From the NCBI GenBank assembly GCA_944372195.1, contig CALVYK010000004.1, positions 1 to 64,000 of the forward strand: a stretch of DNA of 64,000 nucleotides, written 5' to 3'. Under the pieces are notes generated by a model. That model saw only the letters and a list, made by a program, of their open reading frames with translations, did not search any database and was not told where the DNA came from. Below, piece after piece: positions 17,745 through 25,533 of the stretch. The DNA comes from an uncultured Bacilli bacterium (GTDB lineage Bacteria; Bacillota_I; Bacilli_A; RF39; UBA660). Position 1 is the first letter of the stretch. Every line of letters starts with the position of its first letter. A program made the position numbers and the translations under genes.

Positions 17745-20276
17745 ATGACATTAGATAGTGTAGATATAAATAAAGTAACGCCGATGATGAGGCAATATAT
17801 AGAAACTAAAAAGCAAAATAAAGATATTATTTTATTTTATCGATTGGGAGATTTTTATGAAATGTTTTTTGAGGATGCAATCACAGCTTCTCATGAACTA
17901 GAACTTACTTTAACTGGTAAATCAGCTGGTTTAGAAGAAAGAATACCGATGTGTGGTGTCCCTTTTCATTCGGCTAATATCTATATAGATAAATTAGTAG
18001 CTAAAGGTTATAAAGTTGGTATTTGTGAACAATTAGAAGATCCTAAAAATGCTAAAGGTATTGTTAAAAGAGGAATGGTTCAAATTGTAAGTAGTGGTAC
18101 TTTATTTAATGAATCTTTAAACGAAAAAGAAAATAATTATATTGGAGCAATTATTGATTTTAATTATGAATATGCTGTCAGTTATGGAGATATAACGACT
18201 GGTTCAATTTATACTTTTTTATTAGAACATAATCCTTCTAAATTAGTAAGTGAAATAGTAAGTATTGGAATTAAAGAAGTGGTTGTTAGTGAGTCTTTCA
18301 ATAAAGATATTTACTCATTATTTAAAAATAACTTTAAAATAACTGTTTCTTTATTTGATAAAAAGACAGATTTAATCAAATATGATTATATTTATGAAGA
18401 TATATCAGATGCAAGATTAGTTGAAGTAATAAAATATTTATTAAGTTATATTGATTATACTCAGTTTAGAGATTTATCTCACTTACAAAAAGCTATTTTA
18501 AGAGAAACTAAAAATTATTTAAAAATGGACATTCATACTAAACGTAATTTAGAACTAACTGAAACTTTAAGATTAAAACAAAGAAATCATTCTTTAATTT
18601 GGTTATTAGATAAAACTAAAACAGCAATGGGTTCAAGATTACTTAAAAATTTTATTGAAAATCCATTAATTGATAAAAAAGAAATTGAAAAAAGATACGA
18701 TTGTATTGAAAAATTATTAGAAGAATTTATTTTAACTAATGATTTGGAAAAATATTTATTAGAAGTATATGATTTAGAAAGATTATCGGGTCGTATTGCT
18801 TTTGGCTCAGCTAATGCAAGAGACATGTTACAACTTAAAAACTCATTAAAAGTTTTACCTAATATTAAAGATATATTAACTAAAATTGATTTTTATAAAA
18901 ATATTGAAGATTTAAATGATTTATATGAATTATTAGATAGAAGTATTTATGAAAATCCACCTATGACTATTAAAGAAGGATATATAATTAAAGAAGGATA
19001 TAATAGTGAATTGGATGAATTAAAAGATTTAAGAAAAGGTGGAAAAGATTTTGTTGCTAAGTTTGAAAATGAAGAACGAGAAAGAACAGGCATTAAAAAT
19101 CTAAAGGTTGGTTACAATAAAGTATTTGGTTACTATATTGAAATATCTAAAGGAAATATAAACTTAGTAAAAGATGAATATGGTTACGAAAGAAAACAAA
19201 CTTTATCTAATTGTGAAAGATATATAAGTCCAATTTTAAAAGAAAAAGAAAACTTAATATTAAATGCGGAAGAAAAGATTATCGATTTAGAATATCAATT
19301 GTTTGTTGAAATAAGAGATAAAGTTAAAGAATATATTCCAAGATTACAAGAAATTTCTAAAGTAATTAGTGAAATAGATTGCCTACAATCATTTGCTAAT
19401 GTTTCATCTTGCAATAATTATGTAAGGCCTAAATTAGTTGATGAAAGAGTTATCAAATTAATTGATGATCGGCATCCTGTAGTTGAACAAGTAATTGATT
19501 CTGAATATGTTCCAAATGATATTATTATGGATGAAAACACTAATATTTTATTGATTACAGGACCTAATATGGCTGGTAAATCAACATACATGCGTCAATT
19601 AGCAATAACTGTTATTATGTCTCAAATAGGCTGTTTTGTTCCTGCCAGTGAAGCTACATTACCAATATTTGATGCTATATTTACTCGTATTGGTGCATCT
19701 GATGATTTAGTAAGTGGTGAATCAACATTTATGGTTGAAATGAATGAAGCAAATAATGCTATTAGTAATGCAACTTCTAATTCATTAATATTATTTGATG
19801 AATTGGGTAGGGGAACAGCAACATTTGATGGTATGGCTTTAGCTCAATCTATAATTGAATATATACATGATAATATTAAATGTAAAACTTTATTTTCAAC
19901 TCATTATCACGAATTAACTGATTTAGAAAATAATCTAAAAAATCTTAAAAATATTCATGTATCTGCTATTGAAGAAGATGGTAATATTACGTTTTTGCAT
20001 AAAATTAAAAATGGTAGTATCGATAAAAGTTATGGTATCCATGTTGCTAAATTAGCAAATTTACCTGATTCATTAATTAAAAGAGCTAATCAAATATTAA
20101 GTGTCTATGAAAATAAAGAGAAAAAAAGAGATGTTATTATTCAAGAATCTTTACCATTAGATGATTTAATAAAAGAAGAATCAGTTGTAGAAAAAGAACT
20201 TAAAAAAATAAATCCTTTAGAAATGACTCCTATTGAAGCAATTAACTTTTTATATGAATTAAAGAAAAAGATTTGA
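17745..20276 (+). CDS. mutS: DNA mismatch repair protein MutS
   Basis: A 843-aa MutS1. The N-terminal mismatch-recognition domain has the family pattern DFYEMFFEDA with the Phe/Glu wedge pair. Connector, lever and clamp regions follow in normal proportion. The ATPase has Walker A GPNMAGKST from residue 606, then STFMVEM and the Walker B region LILFDELGRGT, and the STHYHEL histidine switch. The C-terminus ends with EAINFLYELKKK, a typical MutS tail. MutL is not in the window. It starts at ATG 17745 after GTGGTGAT and ends in a terminator that overlaps the stop. Confidence 0.97.
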   Translation: MTLDSVDINKVTPMMRQYIETKKQNKDIILFYRLGDFYEMFFEDAITASHELELTLTGKSAGLEERIPMCGVPFHSANIYIDKLVAKGYKVGICEQLEDPKNAKGIVKRGMVQIVSSGTLFNESLNEKENNYIGAIIDFNYEYAVSYGDITTGSIYTFLLEHNPSKLVSEIVSIGIKEVVVSESFNKDIYSLFKNNFKITVSLFDKKTDLIKYDYIYEDISDARLVEVIKYLLSYIDYTQFRDLSHLQKAILRETKNYLKMDIHTKRNLELTETLRLKQRNHSLIWLLDKTKTAMGSRLLKNFIENPLIDKKEIEKRYDCIEKLLEEFILTNDLEKYLLEVYDLERLSGRIAFGSANARDMLQLKNSLKVLPNIKDILTKIDFYKNIEDLNDLYELLDRSIYENPPMTIKEGYIIKEGYNSELDELKDLRKGGKDFVAKFENEERERTGIKNLKVGYNKVFGYYIEISKGNINLVKDEYGYERKQTLSNCERYISPILKEKENLILNAEEKIIDLEYQLFVEIRDKVKEYIPRLQEISKVISEIDCLQSFANVSSCNNYVRPKLVDERVIKLIDDRHPVVEQVIDSEYVPNDIIMDENTNILLITGPNMAGKSTYMRQLAITVIMSQIGCFVPASEATLPIFDAIFTRIGASDDLVSGESTFMVEMNEANNAISNATSNSLILFDELGRGTATFDGMALAQSIIEYIHDNIKCKTLFSTHYHELTDLENNLKNLKNIHVSAIEEDGNITFLHKIKNGSIDKSYGIHVAKLANLPDSLIKRANQILSVYENKEKKRDVIIQESLPLDDLIKEESVVEKELKKINPLEMTPIEAINFLYELKKKI

Positions 20277-20294
20277 TAAAATTCAAATCTTTTT
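20268..20294 (+). terminator. Terminator of mutS
   Basis: AAGATTTGA (20268-20276) pairs with TCAAATCTT (20283-20291), followed by TTT. The mutS stop codon TGA forms the top of the stem. Confidence 0.85.
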
Positions 20295-20303
20295 GTTAAT
20301 TTA

Positions 20304-20332
20304 TTGTTATATGAGTTAATTTATAGTATAAT
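20304..20332 (+). promoter_or_regulatory. Promoter of small-peptide mRNA, copy 1
   Basis: TTGTTA (20304-20309), a 17-bp spacer and TATAAT (20327-20332) give a predicted start near 20339, just before GGGAATATTAAC, which pairs with the 3' end of the same transcript. Confidence 0.75.
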
Positions 20333-20396
20333 TATATATAGGGAATATTAACTGTTGGGTACTTGCCGAGTTCTACAAGAAGGAGGCTTGATAATT

Positions 20397-20486
20397 ATGA
20401 AGAAAAAAGATTTATTAATCTCATATCTAATATTAATTATCATTTTATTAACAATATCTTTATTGATATTATGTATAAAAAAATAG
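20397..20486 (+). CDS. 29-aa hydrophobic peptide, putative type I toxin
   Basis: The peptide has a basic start (MKKKD), a single ~20-residue Ile/Leu-rich transmembrane stretch (LISYLILIIILLTISLLIL) and the end CIKK. AGGAGG (20381-20386) lies 10 bp before the ATG, a very strong ribosome site. The stop codon sits inside the stem of a bidirectional terminator. A consensus promoter on the minus strand downstream would make an RNA complementary to the 3' part of this mRNA. This is the layout of TxpA/RatA- and BsrG/SR4-type membrane-peptide toxins. No sequence match to a named toxin is claimed. Confidence 0.75.
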   Translation: MKKKDLLISYLILIIILLTISLLILCIKK

Positions 20487-20594
20487 TACTCAATCTAACG
20501 GATTAAGTACTTTTCTAAAATTAAAATAATAGGTGAGTACTCAACATAGGAAAGTTAAGTATTCCCTTTTTTATTATATTCAAGTTTCCTTGAC
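20477..20594 (-). ncRNA. Predicted antisense antitoxin RNA, copy 1
   Basis: It is predicted to start near 20594, downstream of the minus-strand promoter at 20601-20629. It ends at the stem AGTACTCAATC (20485-20495)/GATTAAGTACT (20501-20511), followed on the minus strand by seven T (20477-20483). The RNA would be about 118 nt and would pair with the end of the toxin ORF and its 3' untranslated region. Confidence 0.7.
20532..20566 (+). promoter_or_regulatory. 3' region complementary to the toxin mRNA 5' end
   Basis: GTTAAGTATTCCC (20554-20566) pairs with GGGAATATTAAC (20341-20352) with one bulged base, and the 15-bp segment at 20532-20546 pairs imperfectly with 20353-20367. Closure of the mRNA ends is a known device that keeps type I toxin messages untranslated and stable. 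A T run follows, so this probably also acts as the toxin mRNA terminator. Confidence 0.65.
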
Positions 20595-20600
20595 AAATAC

Positions 20601-20629
20601 ATTGTATCATAAAATGATATGTTTGTCAA
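20601..20629 (-). promoter_or_regulatory. Consensus minus-strand promoter of antisense RNA, copy 1
   Basis: Read on the minus strand: TTGACA (20629-20624), a 17-bp spacer, TACAAT (20606-20601). This is close to the sigma-A consensus and stronger than the opposing toxin promoter, as expected for a labile antitoxin RNA. Confidence 0.85.
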
Positions 20630-20658
20630 AACAAATTAATTAAAAATTAACAAAATTA

Positions 20659-20687
20659 TTGTATATAAAGTTAATTTATAGTATAAT
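20659..20687 (+). promoter_or_regulatory. Promoter of small-peptide mRNA, copy 2
   Basis: TTGTAT (20659-20664), a 17-bp spacer and TATAAT (20682-20687), equivalent to the promoter of copy 1. The start is predicted near 20694. Confidence 0.7.
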
Positions 20688-20751
20688 TACTTATAGGGAA
20701 TATTAACTGTTGGGTACTTGCCGAGTTCTTAACGAAGGAGGCTTGATGATT

Positions 20752-20840
20752 ATGAAGAAAAAAGATTATTAATCTCATATCTAATATTAATTATCATTTT
20801 ATTAACAATATCTTTATTGATATTATGTATAAAAAAATAG
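20752..20840 (+). pseudogene. Frameshifted copy of the 29-aa hydrophobic peptide
   Basis: Compared with copy 1, one T is missing in the codon-5/6 region (AAAAAAGATTATT versus AAAAAAGATTTATT). The frame therefore ends after MKKKDY with TAA at 20770-20772. The rest of the old reading frame is intact to the former stop at 20838-20840. The Shine-Dalgarno and RNA elements are unchanged, so loss is confined to the peptide. Confidence 0.85.
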
Positions 20841-20944
20841 TACTCAATCAAATTGATTAAGTACTTACCAAAACAAATTATAGGCGAGTACTCAACATAG
20901 CAAAGTTAAGCATTCCCTTTTTATTATACGCAAGTTTCCTTGAC
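20831..20944 (-). ncRNA. Predicted antisense RNA, copy 2
   Basis: Predicted to start near 20944 and end at the stem AGTACTCAATC (20839-20849)/GATTAAGTACT (20855-20865), followed by minus-strand T's (20831-20837). It is nearly identical to the copy 1 antisense RNA, so it could also silence the intact toxin message in trans. Confidence 0.65.
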
Positions 20945-20950
20945 AAATAC

Positions 20951-20979
20951 ATTGTATCATAAAATAATATGTTTGTCAA
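20951..20979 (-). promoter_or_regulatory. Consensus minus-strand promoter of antisense RNA, copy 2
   Basis: Minus strand: TTGACA (20979-20974), 17-bp spacer, TACAAT (20956-20951), the same as in copy 1. Bases 20992-21124 contain no gene that I can see beyond the AT-rich promoter region of the next gene. Confidence 0.85.
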
Positions 20980-21124
20980 AACAAATTAATTTTTAATTAA
21001 TTTTATATTTCTAATTACTATAAATATTTTTATAAAATAATTTTCAATTTAACATAATTTGTTTTTTGCCTATAATAATAGTCATTATTTATACTTTTAT
21101 TAATAAATTTTGGGTGATGATTAT

Positions 21125-22087
21125 ATGAACAAAAATAGAGAAATATTAATTAAACAAAAAATATTAAATACAAGACTTGCAAAGTTTTTGAAAGAAAATA
21201 AAATTAAAAATTTAAGAATGATAAGTATGGGCAATTCTATTGCTTCTGGATATTCAGTTGTTAGAGTGACTATACCTTTGTTATTGAGAAATGAATCTTT
21301 ATTTAATATTATGCAAAAAAATGGAATAAATGTTGATCTACATCATTTTGCTCGTGCACAAAATAATTATGACGAACATATTTTTGAATGGATAGAAAAT
21401 AATATCAAAGAATCCATAATACATAAAATGAATAGAAGCGATTACGAAAGTGATATTGTTGGTATGGGTACTCATGGATTATCTAAACAAAAAATAGAGG
21501 AGTATTATCCAACTGAAATTGAAAATGATAATGGCCTACAAAAAGTAATAACGGAATCAAATGATAATTTAGCAAATGTTATTATATATAATGGTGCTAC
21601 TGGATCTTTAATTGATGGCTTAACTAGACACGGTACTATTTTTCAGCAATTTCTACATGGTGTAAAAAGAGATATTAACAGCATTGAATCTATTTTAAAA
21701 GTAATTCAAACATATAATAGAGAAAAGAATAGTAATACTCAAGTATATTTGTGTGGTGTTCCTAATTTTTTAGGTTTAAATTTATCAGAATTAATTAATG
21801 CTAAACTAAAAAAAATAGCTAGCAAATATGCAAACGTTACATATGTCGAACCTGTAAAATCAAAACTTTTTTATCAAAAGATGAATAAAAAAAATAATTT
21901 TTTGGAATTTAAAGGAATAGATGTTCATTATGATGAAGACGAATATATTGAATTTAACAATAATATAATAAAATCTATTGTTGATAATTATCAAATTTTA
22001 CAATCATTAATTAATGTTGATAGATTATTTTACAAATTAAATAGACAAATTGAACTAGAAAAAAAATTATTTAATATCAGATCTTGA
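21125..22087 (+). CDS. SGNH/GDSL-like hydrolase domain protein
   Basis: A 320-aa protein of uncertain function. It has SGNH-hydrolase-like blocks: MGNSIASG near residue 36 in place of GDS, an Asn/Gly-rich YNGATGS segment near 158-164, and a late DVHYDEDEY segment resembling the catalytic Asp-x-x-His block in a variant order. There is no signal peptide. The start at 21125 follows GGGTGATG; an upstream TTG would add five residues. It stands alone between the toxin-like modules and a small ORF. If it is a hydrolase, the nucleophile Ser is not in the canonical GDS context. Confidence 0.6.
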   Translation: MNKNREILIKQKILNTRLAKFLKENKIKNLRMISMGNSIASGYSVVRVTIPLLLRNESLFNIMQKNGINVDLHHFARAQNNYDEHIFEWIENNIKESIIHKMNRSDYESDIVGMGTHGLSKQKIEEYYPTEIENDNGLQKVITESNDNLANVIIYNGATGSLIDGLTRHGTIFQQFLHGVKRDINSIESILKVIQTYNREKNSNTQVYLCGVPNFLGLNLSELINAKLKKIASKYANVTYVEPVKSKLFYQKMNKKNNFLEFKGIDVHYDEDEYIEFNNNIIKSIVDNYQILQSLINVDRLFYKLNRQIELEKKLFNIRS

Positions 22088-22127
22088 AACAAAAAATCAA
22101 ATTATTTTTCAAGTAATCTATAATGGA

Positions 22128-22277
22128 ATGAACAAGATAAATAATTTGAAAAAAAGATGCATATTTTTAAGACGATTAAAAAAGTATATAATAGAGAGAT
22201 TTCCATATGATTTTGCTTATTTAGGCAAGAGTGAAATAAATGAAACTATGAATAAATTAAAAATACATAATAAATAA
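22128..22277 (+). CDS. Small basic ORF of unknown status (49 aa)
   Basis: A 49-codon frame, Lys/Arg-rich at the start (KKR, RRLKK) and ending with IHNK, directly followed by a good terminator. There is no clear Shine-Dalgarno before the ATG and no family I recognise. It may be a real small protein or the 3' remnant of a lost gene. Otherwise 22088-22410 contains no gene. Confidence 0.35.
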   Translation: MNKINNLKKRCIFLRRLKKYIIERFPYDFAYLGKSEINETMNKLKIHNK

Positions 22278-22289
22278 ATATGTATTTTT
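22259..22289 (+). terminator. Rho-independent terminator
   Basis: AAAAATACATA (22259-22269) pairs with TATGTATTTTT (22279-22289). It overlaps the end of the 49-aa ORF, which supports transcription through that region. Confidence 0.8.
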
Positions 22290-22410
22290 AATTATGCTTA
22301 TTATATTGTGATTAAATCTATTAAATTACGCAATATAAATTTGTTAAAATAGTCTTTTTAAATATTGCATTTCGTGATATAATTAATATTATGAAAAAGA
22401 GGTTATATGC

Positions 22411-22824
22411 ATGGAACAATTAAATAGAAGTGAAGCAAGAAAAATTATTATGACCATTCTTTATCAAATGGTTGTTTATGATAAAAATAAAATGATTTAT
22501 GAAGTAGATGATGTTATAAAAGAAAATTTAGAAATCGATAATGAATTTGTTAAAGATATTGTATATGGTGTTATAACGTATCAAAATGATTTAGATAAAA
22601 TTGCTAATAAATATTTAAATAATTGGACAATTGATCGTTTGGGTAGTACCGATATTGCTATTTTAAGAATGGGTATTTATGAATTATTGTATACTAAAAC
22701 GCCAAGTATAGTTTCTATTAACGAAGCTGTTGAACTAGCTAAAACATATAGTGATGAAAGTGTTGCTAAAATGATTAATGCCGTTTTAGATAAAGTATAT
22801 CATGAGATGGTGGAACATGAATGA
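22411..22824 (+). CDS. nusB: Transcription antitermination factor NusB
   Basis: A 137-aa all-helical NusB of normal length. Hallmarks are SEARKIIMTILYQ at the N-terminus, the central LDKIANKYLNNWTIDRLGSTDIAILRMGIYELLY block, and INEAVELAKTYSDESVAKMINAVLDKV at the end. It binds boxA RNA with NusE during rRNA transcription. A -10-like TATAAT lies upstream and GAGG precedes the start. The gene overlaps xseA by 8 bp, a common nusB-xseA-xseB order in Firmicutes. Confidence 0.96.
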   Translation: MEQLNRSEARKIIMTILYQMVVYDKNKMIYEVDDVIKENLEIDNEFVKDIVYGVITYQNDLDKIANKYLNNWTIDRLGSTDIAILRMGIYELLYTKTPSIVSINEAVELAKTYSDESVAKMINAVLDKVYHEMVEHE

Positions 22825-24154
22825 TAAGTATTTAAGTGTAAGTGTTATAAATAGATATATTAAACATGTAATAGATACTGATGCTAATTTACAAAGAGTC
22901 TTTATTAAAGGTGAAATATCTAATTTTAAAGCTCATTCAACAGGGCATTTATATTTTTCAATTAAAGATGAAACTAGTAAAATAAATGCTATTATGTTTA
23001 GTGGTAATGCACGCAAATTAAATTTTAATCCGACTGATGGAACTAAAGTTTTAATAACAGGAAGAATTAGTGTATATGAAGCTACCGGTAATTATCAAAT
23101 TTATGTTGATGAAATGATCGAAGATGGAGTCGGCAATTTATATATCGCTTTTGAAAAATTAAAAAAGAAATTAGCCGCTGAAGGATTATTTGATAGCAAA
23201 TATAAAAAGCCAATACCTAAATATCCTACTAAAATAGGAGTGGTTACGGCAAATACCGGGGCTGCTATTAAGGATATTTTATCAACAATTAAAAGAAGAT
23301 TTCCGATTGCACAAGTTATATTATTTCCGAGTTTAGTCCAAGGAGATAATGCGGCTAAAGATATTGTTAAAAATATTAAATTAGCAAATACTTATGATTT
23401 AGATGTTTTAATAGTTGGTCGTGGTGGTGGATCTATTGAAGATTTGTGGCCTTTTAATGAAGAGATTGTAGCTAGAGCTATATTTGATTCTAAAATACCA
23501 GTTATTAGTGCAGTAGGTCATGAAGTTGATTTTACAATAGCTGATTTTGTAGCTGATTTAAGGGCCCCAACTCCAACTGGTGCTGCTGAAATGGCTGTTC
23601 CTAATTTAGTTGATTTAAATAAATATATCGAACAATTAAAAATAAGATTAAGTTCTGATATAATTAAAAAAATAAATATTCTTAAATTAAATTTAGATAG
23701 TTTAAGAAATTCTTATATACTTAAAAATCCATCAATTTTATTTGAAAACAAAAAACAAAATTTAGATTTAATAAGTAATAAAATAAATGAATTATTGTTA
23801 AAAAAATTAGAACTAAAAAAACTGCATTTGGATAGTTTAAGAAATTCATATATTTTAAAAAATCCTAATATGTTGTTTGAAAATAAAAAGCAAAATTTAA
23901 TTTTATTAACTAAAGAATTAAATAAAACAATTAATTTAAAAATAGATAATAATGTTAATAAATTAAATACTATTATTGAAAAACTAGAACTTATTAATCC
24001 TTTAAATGTTATGAAAAGAGGTTTTAGTTTAACTTATAAAGATAATAAATTAATTAGAAGTGTTAAAAAAATTAAGAAAGATGATGAATTAAATATTAAA
24101 TTTAATGATGGTAATATAATAGTAAATGTAAAGGAGATAAATAATGAAATTTGA
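22817..24154 (+). CDS. xseA: Exodeoxyribonuclease VII large subunit XseA
   Basis: A 445-aa catalytic subunit of ExoVII, which degrades single-stranded DNA to oligonucleotides. The N-terminal OB-fold begins with YLSVSVINRYIK and contains GEISNFKAHSTGHLYFSIKD. The catalytic core includes VVTANTGAAIKDI, the GRGGGS motif, VISAVGHEVD and LRAPTPTGAAE. The start at 22817, inside the end of nusB, fits the family N-terminus better than a start five codons earlier. The coiled-coil region contains a 45-codon direct duplication (from about 23.69 and 23.82 kb), each copy with LDSLRNSYILKNP. Confidence 0.95.
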   Translation: MNDKYLSVSVINRYIKHVIDTDANLQRVFIKGEISNFKAHSTGHLYFSIKDETSKINAIMFSGNARKLNFNPTDGTKVLITGRISVYEATGNYQIYVDEMIEDGVGNLYIAFEKLKKKLAAEGLFDSKYKKPIPKYPTKIGVVTANTGAAIKDILSTIKRRFPIAQVILFPSLVQGDNAAKDIVKNIKLANTYDLDVLIVGRGGGSIEDLWPFNEEIVARAIFDSKIPVISAVGHEVDFTIADFVADLRAPTPTGAAEMAVPNLVDLNKYIEQLKIRLSSDIIKKINILKLNLDSLRNSYILKNPSILFENKKQNLDLISNKINELLLKKLELKKLHLDSLRNSYILKNPNMLFENKKQNLILLTKELNKTINLKIDNNVNKLNTIIEKLELINPLNVMKRGFSLTYKDNKLIRSVKKIKKDDELNIKFNDGNIIVNVKEINNEI

Positions 24155-24353
24155 AGAAAAAATTAAAAAATTAGAAGATATTGTTGCTACTTTAGAAAGT
24201 GATACAAATGATTTAGAAGATTCAATTAATAAATATAGTGAAGCAATGAAATTAGTTAAAGAATGTGATGAACAATTAAAAAATGTCGAAGAAAGTGTTA
24301 ATAAAATAGTTAGTGAAAACGGTGAATTAGAAGACTTAAATATCGAAGAATAA
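24144..24353 (+). CDS. xseB: Exodeoxyribonuclease VII small subunit XseB
   Basis: A 69-aa helical small subunit of ExoVII. FEEKIKKLEDIVATLE at the N-terminus and the following LEDSINKYSEAMKLVKECDEQLKN are typical of XseB. It overlaps the 3' end of xseA by 11 bp, implying coupled synthesis of the two subunits. The stop lies inside the terminator stem. Confidence 0.95.
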   Translation: MKFEEKIKKLEDIVATLESDTNDLEDSINKYSEAMKLVKECDEQLKNVEESVNKIVSENGELEDLNIEE

Positions 24354-24364
24354 GTCTTTTTTTC
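24333..24364 (+). terminator. Terminator of nusB-xseA-xseB
   Basis: GACTTA (24333-24338) pairs with TAAGTC (24351-24356), followed by seven T. It overlaps the xseB stop. Confidence 0.8.
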
Positions 24365-24449
24365 TTGCTAAAAATAAATAAATAATGTATACTTTTTATA
24401 GAAAAAAATCTATATAAAATGATAAGACGTTATAATAATGAGGTGAAAA

Positions 24450-25469
24450 ATGAAAGATAAATTAATTGGAAATGAAAAAAATATTTTATTTTATAATGAT
24501 AATGAAGGAAACATAAAAGTTGAAGTTCTTCTAGAAAATGAAGATGTTTGGTTAAATACAGAAGCACTTGCTACACTTTTTAATATTGATAGAAGTGGTA
24601 TTGCAAGACATATTAATAATATCTATAAAGATGAAGAATTAGAAGAAAATATCACATGTGCAAAAATTGCACATGTGGGTAATGATGGAAAGCAATCATA
24701 TAATACAAAATATTATAATTTAGATATGATTATTTCTATTGGCTTTAGAGTTAATTCTAAAAAGGCAATAAAATTTAGGACTTGGGCTAATAAAATAATA
24801 AAAGATTATATGGTACAAGGCTTTGTTTTAAATGATGAAAGATTTATGAAAGCAAAGAAAACGGATCAAGAATATTTTAAAAGATTACTTGAAAGAATAA
24901 AATTAATTCGTACAAGTGAAAGAATGTTTTATCAGAAAATTACTGATATTTTTGCTGAGTGTTCAATTGATTATGATAGAAATAGTGATATGGCAATAAC
25001 ATTTTATAAAACAATTCAAAATAAATTTCACTATGCTATTACAGGCCAAACTGCAGCCGAAATAGTTTATAATAGAGTAGATTCTAACAAGAAAAATATG
25101 GGTCTTACTACTTGGGAAAATTCTCCTGATGGTAAGATATTAAAATCTGATTGTATAATTGCTAAAAATTATTTAGATGAAAAAGAAATAAAAAATTTAA
25201 ATAATTTGGTAAACTTATTTTTAGATATTGCTGAGAATAATGCTGAAAGAAATATACCGATGTATATGAATGATTGGACCAACGAGGTAGAAAATGCTTT
25301 GAAATTATTTCATTATGAAGTATTAGAAGGAAAAGGAAAGATTTCACATAAGCAAGCAGTAGAAAAGGCAGAAAGTGAATATGAAAAATACAAAGTGATT
25401 CAAGATAAAAATTATATTTCTGATTTTGATAAATTATTAAATGAAGCAAAACAAATAGAAAATAATTAA
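24450..25469 (+). CDS. RhuM family protein
   Basis: A 339-aa homologue of RhuM, a Salmonella pathogenicity-island protein of unknown biochemical function found in many commensals. Recognisable features are EDVWLNTEALATLFNIDRSGIARHI (helix-turn-helix-like, about residues 28-52), the TCAKIAHVG segment and IISIGFRVNS with RFRTW-like KFRTWANKI. The C-terminal half is helical. The coding sequence contains a perfect 11-bp inverted repeat, CACATGTGCAA/TTGCACATGTG (24653-24677). RhuM genes often travel with mobile or defence genes; here the next gene is an Imm-5-like protein. Confidence 0.88.
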   Translation: MKDKLIGNEKNILFYNDNEGNIKVEVLLENEDVWLNTEALATLFNIDRSGIARHINNIYKDEELEENITCAKIAHVGNDGKQSYNTKYYNLDMIISIGFRVNSKKAIKFRTWANKIIKDYMVQGFVLNDERFMKAKKTDQEYFKRLLERIKLIRTSERMFYQKITDIFAECSIDYDRNSDMAITFYKTIQNKFHYAITGQTAAEIVYNRVDSNKKNMGLTTWENSPDGKILKSDCIIAKNYLDEKEIKNLNNLVNLFLDIAENNAERNIPMYMNDWTNEVENALKLFHYEVLEGKGKISHKQAVEKAESEYEKYKVIQDKNYISDFDKLLNEAKQIENN

Positions 25470-25533
25470 AATTGTAATCAAAACTAATAAAAATTGATAG
25501 AGTTTAAAAATATTTTATTTTTAGGAGAAATAT

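Larger units (their letters stand above)
20314..20641. repeat. Type I toxin-antitoxin-like module, tandem copy 1
   Basis: A unit of about 328 bp, repeated at 20669-20991 with roughly 355-bp spacing and very high identity. It holds a forward promoter, a strong Shine-Dalgarno, a 29-codon hydrophobic ORF, a bidirectional stem-loop, an inverted 3' region that pairs with the 5' end, and a consensus promoter on the opposite strand. Confidence 0.85.
20669..20991. repeat. Type I toxin-antitoxin-like module, tandem copy 2
   Basis: Second copy of the module at 20314-20641. All RNA elements are kept: forward promoter, GGGAATATTAAC 5' end (from 20696), AAGGAGG, bidirectional stem-loop (20839-20865) and minus-strand promoter. 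The peptide frame is broken. Confidence 0.85.

Noticed and set aside
20590-20629. Operator-type palindrome TTGACAAA...TTTGTCAA near the antisense promoters
   Set aside because: One arm is the promoter -35 itself and the other lies at the RNA 5' end; it may form an RNA hairpin, but no evidence points to a protein operator.
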